Positions 9,464 to 18,019 of a stretch of 64,000 bases of DNA are shown here, in pieces. The stretch lies in NCBI RefSeq assembly GCF_900102055.1, contig NZ_FNBA01000001.1, positions 496,001-560,000 on the forward strand. The letters are read 5' to 3'. The translations under genes and the position numbers were made by a program. Source of the stretch: Ulvibacter litoralis (GTDB lineage Bacteria; Bacteroidota; Bacteroidia; Flavobacteriales; Flavobacteriaceae). A model generated the notes under the pieces. The model worked only from the letters and a program-made list of their open reading frames with translations. It was not told the DNA's origin and did no database searches. The first letter of the stretch is position 1. The number at the start of each line of letters is the position of its first letter.

Positions 9464-10894
9464 ATGACACTTAAAGATACCATACAACAACTTGAAGGAA
9501 GACGTCTTGAATTTAAAGAGGTAATTCCTACTAAAGCTGAATTGGAGAAGACTATAGTAGCCTTTTCTAACGATGCTGGAGGAGTTTTGTACTTAGGGGT
9601 TAGAAATGAACCCAGAGAGGCTGTGGGCCTTCCTGAAGCTAATCTAATGGAGATAGAAGAACAAGTAAGTAATATTATTCACGACAGATGTACTCCTGTA
9701 ATTATCCCTGATATTTCAGTGGTTAGTATAGATGACAACTATTTGCTAAAAGTTGAAATTTTTAGAGGTAATCAACCCCCCTATTATTTAAAAGCTTCTG
9801 GGAAGAATAAAGGTACCTATATAAGAGTAGGCTCGAGTAACAGGCTTGCCACACCAGAAATTATTGCTGAATTGGAAAGGCAAAGACGTAACATATCCTT
9901 CGATTCCGAATTAATTTTTGACAAAGCACTTTCGGATATTGACATAGCTAACTTTAAGGCATTTTATAAAGAAAAGACTGGAGAAAAACTTGATGAAAAT
10001 AGTTTAAAAAAACTACATCTAGTTGCAGCTCATCAAGATCAAATGAAAGCCACTCAAGCTTTGTTATTTTTTTCTGATGATCCTTTAAGAAAGGAAATAT
10101 TCCCTTATGCCAAAATAGAATGTGGGAGGTTTAAGGGAGAGACTATGGATCAATTTATCGATCAAAAGACTATAGATAGTAATATAGCTTTACAAGCTGA
10201 AGCTGCCTATGAATTTGTTTTAAGACATATTAACAGAGGAGCTAAAGTAAAAGGAGTATATACCGAAACTCGTTGGGAATATCCTATTACCGCTATAAGA
10301 GAAACTATAAGGAATTCCATAGTACACAGAGACTATTCATTATCTGGCAAGGACATTAAAGTGGCTATATATGACGATATGATAGAAATAACTAGTCCTG
10401 GAACACTTTTACCTTCTATTAATTTTACTGAAATGGAATCTAGACAGTCTGATATTAGAAATAAAGTAATCGCACCTGTTTTTAAGAAGTTAGGTATTAT
10501 TGATCAGTGGGGTAATGGTTTAAAATTAATAGCTGAAGAATTAAAGGAGTATCCAGAAATAGAATTTAAATGGTTTGAAAAGGGACTTCAATTTCAAGTG
10601 CAGTTTATAAAGAAAAATTATGTAGCTCCTAAGCCAGATAAAGGATTTGGGTTCTTAGTTGATGAATTTGGTCTTGATATCGATGCAATAGAAAAGAATT
10701 TAGGAGAAAGAAGTTTAGTGATTCTTAAAATGATGTTTGAGAATAGTAAAATCACATCTATTGAATTAGCTGAAGTAATTGATGTTTCTGAAAGTACTAT
10801 TAAAAGAGATATAAAAGAACTTACAGATAAAAAATACTTAGATCGTAAAGGATCTAAGAAAGCTGGTGATTGGATTATTATTAAACAAAAATAA
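9464..10894 (+). CDS. AlbA_2 / HATPase_c_4 / HTH regulator-like protein (COG2865 type)
   Basis: A 476-residue protein with three parts. Residues about 10-125 form a Schlafen-type AlbA_2 domain (RLEFKE near the start, then VAFSNDAGGVLYLGV and YYLKASGKNKGTYIRVGSS). Residues about 280-370 match the HATPase_c_4 region of RecG-like regulators (AIRETIRNSIVHRDYSLSG, then EITSPGTLLPSINF). Residues about 420-476 form a winged HTH (SIELAEVIDVSESTIKRDI). Such proteins often accompany restriction, BREX and other defence loci and are presumed DNA-binding regulators. It is placed between pglX and pglZ, directly upstream of a repeat-rich spacer that could be its binding region. No transmembrane segments are seen. 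Direct evidence of function is lacking. Confidence 0.85.
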   Translation: MTLKDTIQQLEGRRLEFKEVIPTKAELEKTIVAFSNDAGGVLYLGVRNEPREAVGLPEANLMEIEEQVSNIIHDRCTPVIIPDISVVSIDDNYLLKVEIFRGNQPPYYLKASGKNKGTYIRVGSSNRLATPEIIAELERQRRNISFDSELIFDKALSDIDIANFKAFYKEKTGEKLDENSLKKLHLVAAHQDQMKATQALLFFSDDPLRKEIFPYAKIECGRFKGETMDQFIDQKTIDSNIALQAEAAYEFVLRHINRGAKVKGVYTETRWEYPITAIRETIRNSIVHRDYSLSGKDIKVAIYDDMIEITSPGTLLPSINFTEMESRQSDIRNKVIAPVFKKLGIIDQWGNGLKLIAEELKEYPEIEFKWFEKGLQFQVQFIKKNYVAPKPDKGFGFLVDEFGLDIDAIEKNLGERSLVILKMMFENSKITSIELAEVIDVSESTIKRDIKELTDKKYLDRKGSKKAGDWIIIKQK

Positions 10895-10927
10895 GATTAG
10901 TTATAATGTATATTATAGAAGGTCTTA

Positions 10928-11005
10928 ATGAACATTTTAGATGATACTTTATATGACCTTTTAAATGACACTTTAAAAGAACAATTAATAAACTCTTTAA
11001 AGTAG
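10928..11005 (+). CDS. Candidate 25-residue micro-ORF with leucine every fourth residue
   Basis: An ATG at 10928 preceded by AAGG (10919-10922, 5-nt spacing) opens a 25-codon frame ending in TAG at 11003. The peptide is built from 4-residue steps caused by the 12-nt DNA repeat: after MNIL come DDTL, YDLL, NDTL, KEQL, INSL and a final Lys, with Leu at positions 4, 8, 12, 16, 20 and 24. A second repeat copy 120 nt downstream keeps the same frame and the same pattern (NDTL three times) but has no ATG. It could be a leader peptide controlling pglZ-brxL, a real microprotein, or a chance reading of a minisatellite. The good ribosome-binding site is the main argument for translation. Confidence 0.4.
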   Translation: MNILDDTLYDLLNDTLKEQLINSLK

Positions 11006-11114
11006 TTGATAGATAAGAGTTTAATAGAGTACTTAACACTCTAATTAACAATCAATTTAAATGACACTTTAAATGATACTTTAAATGACACTTTAAATAA
11101 CAACTTAATAAACA
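10936..11114. repeat. Two arrays of degenerate 12-nt repeats in a 120-nt duplicated unit
   Basis: The consensus TTTAAATGACAC occurs four times in tandem from 10936 to 10983 and four times from 11056 to 11103, with one or two changes per copy. Each array is followed by a similar AATAAAC-containing tail and then by an AGAG...CTCT inverted repeat, so the whole spacer looks like a 120-nt tandem duplication. The rest of 10895-11205 is A+T-rich and shows no other gene. The position between the AlbA_2/HTH gene and pglZ suggests an array of protein-binding sites or a leader region; both are inferences. Confidence 0.8.
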
Positions 11115-11205
11115 TCAAATAAGAGAATTACATAATACTCTTCTATAAATTGAATAGGATGATTGTTTAGAAGATAATTAATAAAGTGAATAATAGAATA
11201 GATAT

Positions 11206-13443
11206 ATGATTGATACTTGGTTTAATAAAGATTTAGAAAAAATATATGCCGATAACTCTATAACAGTTTTTATTGATGAATCTAAGGAAGCTGAATTCTT
11301 ATTAAATACAATTGACAAACAAGTAACCATCTTTGAAGTTAATACAGATCTGGAAGAATTAAAGGTCAAATATGATATTGAGAAAGCAGGTGAAACAAAC
11401 AAAAAGTACTTACTCTATACACACCGATCTAAGGATCAATTAAAGTTTATTAGAGAATACTGTGAAACCAATGGCAGTATAGAAATTAGGTACTTACAGA
11501 ATTATGTCAAAGACAAAGTTCATAAACAACTTAATTTGAACTTAAACCTTGACAAAGATGAATTAATATCTGCTGCAAAAGTAAGTGTGGGAAAAGATCA
11601 AACCTATTGGATGGATCTAAGTCACAAAGGTTCTTCCGAGATTTTTGATCTTGAAAAAGAATTACTTCCCTTCTTAGATAATCCAAAGAGTCATCTCGTT
11701 AAATATGATACGAAAACTCAGGAAATATTCTTTAGAAGAATTAACGAGCTCATTGAACAAACCTATATAAAAAAACCACCAACAACTTTAGCGAATGAAG
11801 TTGTAAATTACCTTCTAGAAGGATTGGCAAACAATAACCCTAATAAGGTGTTGTTAGATGTTTACAAAAACTGGTTAGATAGCAACTCCTATCAAAAATC
11901 ATTCTATGGATATCTCAAAAAATACAAACTAAGAGAGAAGTCGGACATCTTTGAAATTCATTCTTCGCATCCGTTTATAGCTATTGACGAACTATGGTTA
12001 AAAAAATTAGGAGAAAACATAACTAACAAAAGCTTTATATCTGATTTCATCCCAAAGATTAACCAACGAATCTCCGATGGTGTGGTGAAAAATTTAGATA
12101 TTAAGTTTTGGACTCCAATCAAAGTACTATTAGAATTCGATGAGAAAAACATCAACCAGTTAGCTACATTAGATGAATGTATATCATTCTACACAAATCA
12201 TTTTTATAAACTAGATAATGCTATTCGAAAACTCTACGCTGAGTTTTTAAACAAAAAGGACTTATTAGAACCCTTACAGGGCTATTATAAAAACATAGTA
12301 ACACTCTTCTTAGATAAATGGTTTAGATATATTGAAGAATATGCTCCCAATCAATTAGGGACAATCCAAAATATACTAGATGAAAATACTGAAAAAACAG
12401 CCATCATTGTAGGGGATGGTATCTCTTTTGAATTCTCTAAAGACATTACAGTAAGAATTTCTAATGAATTTAAATTAGAAAAAGAACCACAATATATGTT
12501 TGCAGGACTTCCTTCGGAAACTGAGCATAATATGAGTCAACTCTACGTACAATCTGGGAAGATAATGTCTAAGAAAGCAGATAGAGAAGTCTACTTAAAG
12601 AATTCTAATTCTGATAAGGAAATAGGTTTTATAGATCTTGATACTGTAAATGAGCAAACAGATAATGAACACTATTTAATTTGTAGTCATAAAGACCCTG
12701 ACAAATTAGGAGAGACATATCAGCAAAAAGCTTTAGTTTACTTTGATAAAGTGGCAGATCTATATGCTCTTAAAATAGAACAACTACTTAGAAATGGATA
12801 TCGTAATGTTTACTTAGTAACAGATCACGGGTTTGTGCTTACAGGTATTTTAGAAAACTCAGATAAAATTGAAGTAGATTTTACTGGAAAGGTAAAAAAG
12901 AGTGAAAGATATATAAGAAGTGCTGAAAAGCAGTCTATTAATATAGATTTACTTCACGAAGAAGAATTGAAATACCATACTAATAACTATTGTTATTTTG
13001 CCAAAAGATTAGGACCTTTTAAGACCCCTGGAGTTTATGGTTTTAGTCACGGAGGACTTTCTCCACAGGAAACCATTATTCCCTTCTTAAAGTGGTCTAA
13101 AACGCATCAAGATGAAGATTCATTAGGTGTTTCAATAGCAAACAAAGCAAATCTCGCCGAAATAACTGGAGATCTATTTTCAATTCACTTAATGGCTGAA
13201 TCGAACACGAAAAATTTATTTACTTCAGAAAGAAAAATCATACTTATGATGTTTGCTGAAGGTACTAAAATCAATGAAAGTGAAGTTCTATTAATTGAGC
13301 GAGATAAAGTTCTAAAAAGGGAATACAGTTTTGGTGCTCACTCCACCATACAAATTAAGCTTATTGATGCTTTAACCAAAGAACAATTAGGTAAGGTAAC
13401 TATTAATCAAAACAAAGCCAGAGATCTTGGTGGACTACTGTAA
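11206..13443 (+). CDS. pglZ: BREX phosphatase-fold protein PglZ
   Basis: Core BREX protein with a PglZ domain of the alkaline-phosphatase fold, 745 residues. Metal-site motifs are visible: VGDGISFEF with GDG at 403-405 and LVTDHGFVL with Asp-His at 540-541; later come FKTPGVYGFSHGGLSPQE, the typical histidine-containing stretch before the end of the catalytic core. PglZ is needed for both methylation and defence in characterised BREX systems. The ATG at 11206 follows the 12-nt repeat spacer, so this gene may start a separately controlled half-operon with brxL, which begins 12 nt after its stop codon. No signal peptide or membrane segment is seen. The gene is intact. Confidence 0.92.
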   Translation: MIDTWFNKDLEKIYADNSITVFIDESKEAEFLLNTIDKQVTIFEVNTDLEELKVKYDIEKAGETNKKYLLYTHRSKDQLKFIREYCETNGSIEIRYLQNYVKDKVHKQLNLNLNLDKDELISAAKVSVGKDQTYWMDLSHKGSSEIFDLEKELLPFLDNPKSHLVKYDTKTQEIFFRRINELIEQTYIKKPPTTLANEVVNYLLEGLANNNPNKVLLDVYKNWLDSNSYQKSFYGYLKKYKLREKSDIFEIHSSHPFIAIDELWLKKLGENITNKSFISDFIPKINQRISDGVVKNLDIKFWTPIKVLLEFDEKNINQLATLDECISFYTNHFYKLDNAIRKLYAEFLNKKDLLEPLQGYYKNIVTLFLDKWFRYIEEYAPNQLGTIQNILDENTEKTAIIVGDGISFEFSKDITVRISNEFKLEKEPQYMFAGLPSETEHNMSQLYVQSGKIMSKKADREVYLKNSNSDKEIGFIDLDTVNEQTDNEHYLICSHKDPDKLGETYQQKALVYFDKVADLYALKIEQLLRNGYRNVYLVTDHGFVLTGILENSDKIEVDFTGKVKKSERYIRSAEKQSINIDLLHEEELKYHTNNYCYFAKRLGPFKTPGVYGFSHGGLSPQETIIPFLKWSKTHQDEDSLGVSIANKANLAEITGDLFSIHLMAESNTKNLFTSERKIILMMFAEGTKINESEVLLIERDKVLKREYSFGAHSTIQIKLIDALTKEQLGKVTINQNKARDLGGLL

Positions 13444-13455
13444 TAAAAAAAGACA

Positions 13456-15507
13456 ATGATTGTACTTGATGACTTAGACAATAAATTACTAGAACACTTT
13501 AGAGGTTTTGTAGTCAAAAAAGACTTGGTTAGATCTCTAAAAGTTGGGGCAAATGTTCCCGTTTTTGTATTAGAGTATTTAATTGCTAATTCTTGTTCTA
13601 CGGATAATGAAGAGAAAATAAAACAGGGAATGGAGAATGTTAAAAGTATTCTCTCAAAACATTATGTAAATCCGGAAGAAAGCAATCTTATTCAATCTCG
13701 AATAAGAGAGAAAGGGACCTATAAAATCATTGATAAAATATCAGTAAAGTTAGACACTAAAAAAGATGTCTATTGGGCACAATTACAAAACAGCAATATT
13801 AAAGATGGAGTAATTACCGATTCTATGGTAAGTGCACACGATAAAATGCTAATGGGTGGTATTTGGGCAATTATAGACGTTGAATACGACGCTTATAGTA
13901 AGGAAGGAGCTACTTTACACCCTTTCTTAATTAGAGACATTAAACCCATTCAATTGTCATCATTTGACAATTCAAAGCTAATTTCAAAAAGAAAAGAGTT
14001 TAGTAAAGACGAATGGCTAAATCTATTATTAAGGAGTTGTGGTTATGAACCCGAGTCTGAAGGTATGACAGACCGAGTTAAAATGTTGTTGCTATCGAGA
14101 CTATTACCTATGGTAGAAGCTAATTTTAATTTTGTAGAACTAGGACCTAGATCTACAGGTAAATCTTTTGTTTTTAAAGAATTAACGCCTTATGCGGTAC
14201 TCATTTCAGGTGGGCAAGGTACCATTGCAAAATTATTTGTTCACGGCTCTACGGGCAAGGTTGGTGCAGTAGGACAATGGGATGCAATCTGTTTTGATGA
14301 AGCAACTGACAAGATATTTAAAGAACGTGATGCAGTTCCCTTAATGAAAGACTACATGGAATCTGGATCTTTTTCCAGAGCTGGGTCGGGAGGAGAAATA
14401 ACAGGTGTAGCATCAATCATTCTAAATGGAAATATTAATCAGCCCGTTGAAACTGTTCTACAAACAAGTCACTTATTCAGTGCTCTATCTGACGAAGTTA
14501 ATAATGATACAGCCTTTTTGGATAGAATACACTTCTATCTTCCAGGATGGGAAATGATTAAGTTTTCACCAAGTAACTTCACCAACAATTTTGGATTTAG
14601 TACAGATTTCTTTTCGGAATGTTTAAAGTCCTTTAGAAAACAAACATATACAGATACTTTAGAAGATTATTTCACATTAGGCTCACATCTAAAGCAAAGA
14701 GACACTAAACCTGTAAAAAAAACTGTCTCGGGATTTATTAAGTTAATGCATCCAGACGGGAATTTCACCAAGGCTGACGTTAAAGAGTATTTGGTAATTG
14801 CTTTAGAAATGCGCAGAAGAGTAAAAGAGCAACTGAAACGGATTGGTGGAATGGAATTTTGGGACACCAACTTTTCATATATTGATAAAGAAACTCAAGA
14901 TGAATATTATGTTGGCTTACCGGAAGAAAAAGGATCTCATTTAATAGAAAGCACACCCTTACAACCTGGAGTTTGTTATACTAGTACTAGTGATGGGGAT
15001 AATATGGCACTTGTTAGAATTGAAGTTGTAACCACTGCAGGTTCTGGAAAAATAAATATTACTGGTGTTAGCAACAATCAAGTGAAAGAGAATATTAAAA
15101 ACACTGTCCACTATATCAAAGCAAATGAAAAGACTATTTTAAATGACCAGCACTCTTTAAAGAATTTCGACATCTCTGTTCAAGTCACTACTCTATTAGG
15201 ATCAAATATATCCTCTGGTATTGGGTCTGCCGTTTATATTTCAATTATATCATCTATTTACAAAAAGAATCTTAAGTCAGGATTAGCCGTATTAGGCAAT
15301 TTATCAGTTGGAGGAGCAGTCGAAAGAGCAATTAATTTTGCAGATAAGATTACGATGCTTTCCGAAAACGGAGCTAAGACTGTTATAGTGCCAATGGACA
15401 ACTTGACCGAGCTAGCTAATGTTCCTGCTTCAGTTCTAGGGAACACAGATGTCCCTTTCTATTCAAATAATCAAATGTTAATGCAAAAAGGTATACTTAC
15501 AGATTGA
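13456..15507 (+). CDS. brxL: BREX Lon-like protein BrxL
   Basis: Final core gene of type 1 BREX, 683 residues. The AAA+ part has Walker A GPRSTGKS (residues 230-237) and a Walker B-like WDAICFDEATD. The C-terminal part (about 480-683) resembles the Lon proteolytic domain: SNISSGIGSAVYISIISS, then VLGNLSVGGAVERAINFA and AKTVIVPMDNL. Aligned by eye to Lon, a serine is present in the SSG stretch, but the position of the catalytic lysine (GGxxxK in Lon) reads GGAVER, an arginine. BrxL forms DNA-binding ring assemblies and is needed for phage exclusion but not for methylation. It follows pglZ by 12 nt and completes the locus. Confidence 0.92.
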   Translation: MIVLDDLDNKLLEHFRGFVVKKDLVRSLKVGANVPVFVLEYLIANSCSTDNEEKIKQGMENVKSILSKHYVNPEESNLIQSRIREKGTYKIIDKISVKLDTKKDVYWAQLQNSNIKDGVITDSMVSAHDKMLMGGIWAIIDVEYDAYSKEGATLHPFLIRDIKPIQLSSFDNSKLISKRKEFSKDEWLNLLLRSCGYEPESEGMTDRVKMLLLSRLLPMVEANFNFVELGPRSTGKSFVFKELTPYAVLISGGQGTIAKLFVHGSTGKVGAVGQWDAICFDEATDKIFKERDAVPLMKDYMESGSFSRAGSGGEITGVASIILNGNINQPVETVLQTSHLFSALSDEVNNDTAFLDRIHFYLPGWEMIKFSPSNFTNNFGFSTDFFSECLKSFRKQTYTDTLEDYFTLGSHLKQRDTKPVKKTVSGFIKLMHPDGNFTKADVKEYLVIALEMRRRVKEQLKRIGGMEFWDTNFSYIDKETQDEYYVGLPEEKGSHLIESTPLQPGVCYTSTSDGDNMALVRIEVVTTAGSGKINITGVSNNQVKENIKNTVHYIKANEKTILNDQHSLKNFDISVQVTTLLGSNISSGIGSAVYISIISSIYKKNLKSGLAVLGNLSVGGAVERAINFADKITMLSENGAKTVIVPMDNLTELANVPASVLGNTDVPFYSNNQMLMQKGILTD

Positions 15508-15555
15508 TAATAACATAGTATATCAACTATAATCTTTGACTAAAGAATTTAAATA

Positions 15556-17787
15556 TTGAAAAAAAGCGGAAATGTGACTAAAATTAAAATTGATGACTAT
15601 TTATCCGAACAAAAACCTCAACTTCAATCGATGCTTGACAAGCATCGAAGAGTTTTAATAGCCTCAAATCCTGGATCGGGAAAGACAGAGTTCTTTAAGA
15701 ACATTTGTGAGGATATTCATTCTGGAAAAATAGAGGGGAGAATTGTTTTTATTGCGCCCTACATTATAATCCAAAGGCAGTTCAAGCAAGACTTAAAAAA
15801 AAAAGGTGTTAAAATAGATCTTGAACTAAATCACCTAACCACTATAAAAAAATTGAGTTCAAAAGACAAGATAATAACTTCCACTTATCAAAGTCTTGGT
15901 TTTATTATTGATGATTTAGATGACAAAGATATTATTGTAGTAGATGAAGCTCATACACTTCTTACCAATTATAATAAAGGATTCGGACAACGAGATTTTT
16001 ATTTTTCAACAGTTCAAAACCTCTACCACTCTTGTTCTAAGTTGGTACTGTTAACTGGTACTCCTTACTCTTCGTTATTGGATATTTTGGATTTACATCT
16101 AATTGAAGTTGAAAAAGTAAATGAGAAACAGGCAGAGATAAGAATAAACTATTCTTGGGAGTCTAAAGAAAAAATAGTAAAGGTGTTTGCCGAAGAAACA
16201 ATTTCAAACAACGGTGTCAATTCACTGAATATCATTTATAGAAAGAACGTAAAAGATTGTATCAATCTAGCTGAGATGTTGAATAAAATGGGCTATAAAG
16301 CTGAATCAATAACATCTTATCATAAGGATTCAGAAACCTATAATAGTATTGCTGAAAAAGAAACCATACCTAATACTGTCCAATTCTTAGTCACAACAAA
16401 TGTCATAAGCACAGGTACCAATATAAAAAATTCTAATGTAGGATCTGCTTTGGTATTAGATGAATCCAATCCCAATGAAATCAAACAGTTTTCTAAAAGG
16501 TTTAGAAATAAACTAGATATTGCCGTCGATGTAGTTAATAGACCAATTGATAGAGCGCCTTCTCTATTAAAACTAAATGAAGTAGATGCACAACGAAAGT
16601 ATTTAAATGATTCTCTTTCATTTTTTAAGCAAGCCAACATTAACACAACCTACCACTGGAGCCATAATGAAGGTTATCTAGCCGACTCAGAATTAGAATC
16701 AACCACTCCTAAGGACTCTATTAATAGACTTCTTAAACACTATGTGATGCGAGAAAGCTATATAAATGACGAAGAGGTTAAGGACATTTTTAGTGCGGAT
16801 GACCTAGCAAGTCTATTAAATGAATATTCTGATATATCAGCCTCTGTTGAAACCACCTACAATCATTTACCAGACACTAACATTAAAAAAGACGACAATT
16901 ATAATTCAAAAAAGCAAGAACTTATTGGTCATTTTGAAAAAAATGTTGAATCATATATATCTACATTACTTCTTAGCCCATCTCTTGACTACTACTCTAA
17001 AAAGAAAGTAACAAACATACTCAAACATGTTGTTTTTAAACCTGTTAGCTATTCACAAGAGATTACAGACAATATAGAAGATCCTATATTCAGAAAAGAA
17101 ATCATTCCTGAATTAGTTTCGAATAGAGAACATTTTAAAACTACTCTAGATTTTCTTAAATATTTAAAAACACAAAATTCAAAGACTAAAAATCTAACCA
17201 TACTGGCTTTAGAATTTAATGACTTCTTTAGCAACTATTTTGAAGTTAAAAAAGTGAAGGACGTTAAAGACAACTTTTTTAAATATAAATCTAACCTAAT
17301 TCTAAAAGATGCAGTAAAGCTTAATGACCTGAGTCTTGAAAATCAATTAATACTAAAGTTGATCGAGCTAACTTTTGAATATTGTAAAAACAAAGAAGAT
17401 GTCCAAATAAGTGAGTTGACGGACTATTTAGAAAGAAATAAAGAAATCAAAAAGCTAGTAATAAAAATTGACAGCTTAGAAATCACTCCTTCACATTACA
17501 TCAAAATAATTGGAGGATCTGTTAAAATTCAAACTCAATCTCTAGCTAAAGCTTTAGTCCAAGCTATATTTTATATCAAAGTCAAGCGTAAGGGCAGTAA
17601 GAAAGTTACCAAAATTATATTTAGTGACAGCATACCTGAAGGGTTCACGAACGAATCTATCGAAGATGGAAATCAGCAATATTTATACAATAAGCATTCT
17701 AAGACAGATATATTGTTAGGCGGTGTTGACTCTGTGAATTTAAAATTTTTAAACTCTTATGAGTTAATATTAGATGGGCTTATATAG
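15556..17787 (+). CDS. SF2 DEAH-box helicase-like protein of unknown role, downstream of brxL
   Basis: A 743-residue protein with superfamily 2 helicase motifs: Walker A SNPGSGKT (37-44), DEAH box VVDEAHTL (Asp at 130), LLTGTPYSS (motif III) and ISTGTNIKNSNVG with QFSKRFRN (motifs V and VI). Residues after about 400 match nothing I recognise. It is not one of the six core type 1 genes. The start may be TTG at 15556 or GTG at 15574; the first ATG, at residue 25, would trim the region before the P-loop. A TATAATCTTTG stretch near 15530 may be its own promoter. It may be a BREX accessory, an independent defence gene or an island replication helicase; its position right after brxL on the same strand favours a defence link but does not prove it. 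Confidence 0.75.
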   Translation: MKKSGNVTKIKIDDYLSEQKPQLQSMLDKHRRVLIASNPGSGKTEFFKNICEDIHSGKIEGRIVFIAPYIIIQRQFKQDLKKKGVKIDLELNHLTTIKKLSSKDKIITSTYQSLGFIIDDLDDKDIIVVDEAHTLLTNYNKGFGQRDFYFSTVQNLYHSCSKLVLLTGTPYSSLLDILDLHLIEVEKVNEKQAEIRINYSWESKEKIVKVFAEETISNNGVNSLNIIYRKNVKDCINLAEMLNKMGYKAESITSYHKDSETYNSIAEKETIPNTVQFLVTTNVISTGTNIKNSNVGSALVLDESNPNEIKQFSKRFRNKLDIAVDVVNRPIDRAPSLLKLNEVDAQRKYLNDSLSFFKQANINTTYHWSHNEGYLADSELESTTPKDSINRLLKHYVMRESYINDEEVKDIFSADDLASLLNEYSDISASVETTYNHLPDTNIKKDDNYNSKKQELIGHFEKNVESYISTLLLSPSLDYYSKKKVTNILKHVVFKPVSYSQEITDNIEDPIFRKEIIPELVSNREHFKTTLDFLKYLKTQNSKTKNLTILALEFNDFFSNYFEVKKVKDVKDNFFKYKSNLILKDAVKLNDLSLENQLILKLIELTFEYCKNKEDVQISELTDYLERNKEIKKLVIKIDSLEITPSHYIKIIGGSVKIQTQSLAKALVQAIFYIKVKRKGSKKVTKIIFSDSIPEGFTNESIEDGNQQYLYNKHSKTDILLGGVDSVNLKFLNSYELILDGLI

Positions 17788-17792
17788 CATCT

Positions 17793-17814
17793 ATGAAAAA
17801 ATGGACTTTTTCAT
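17793..17814 (+). terminator. Hairpin terminator after the helicase gene
   Basis: An 8-bp perfect stem (ATGAAAAA and TTTTTCAT) with a 6-nt loop begins 6 nt after the helicase stop codon. The stem is A+T rich, and T-rich sequence follows. Confidence 0.55.
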
Positions 17815-17913
17815 TATTTCAATGTATACGTATATAATAAACCTAGTTGATTGTGTCCACATTTTAACTTAGCTCCATCTAAAATACACAAAATAGCTAT
17901 TTATAATAATACT

Positions 17914-17937
17914 AATTACAGTTAGCTAACTGTAATT
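17914..17937. repeat. Perfect 24-bp palindrome in the island's central intergenic region
   Basis: The sequence is fully self-complementary over 24 bp, centred on GTTAGCTAAC (17921-17930). It lies in the 230-bp gap between the convergent helicase (+) and the 18018-20145 operon (-), about 120 nt past the helicase terminator. A perfect palindrome of this size without a loop is more typical of a dimeric protein's binding site or a replication/resolution site than of a terminator. The rest of 17815-17960 holds no visible gene. Confidence 0.7.
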
Positions 17938-17962
17938 TACATATAAACCCTACTATAAGGAT

Positions 17963-18019
17963 GAGTGTGTACATGAGAAAAACTTATTATAGGTTTTTCT
18001 CAATGTACTTCTAGCACTC
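17963..18019. repeat. Long imperfect hairpin downstream of the minus-strand operon
   Basis: GTACAT-GAGAAAAAC (17969-17983) pairs with GTTTTTCTCAATGTAC (17993-18008) with one bulged base, and outer arms GAGTG (17963-17967) and CACTC (18015-18019) extend the structure. It directly follows the stop codon of the small minus-strand gene at 18018. It could act as a terminator, though no T tract follows, or as a structured RNA or origin-type element. Confidence 0.6.

Noticed and set aside
10936-11114. Possible CRISPR array in the BREX spacer
   Set aside because: The units are 12 nt and directly adjacent with no unique spacers, and no cas genes are present; this is a tandem repeat.
11042-11127. Second micro-ORF copy after the 12-nt repeats
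   Set aside because: The frame matches the first copy, but there is no ATG and no ribosome-binding site; it is treated as repeat, not as a gene.
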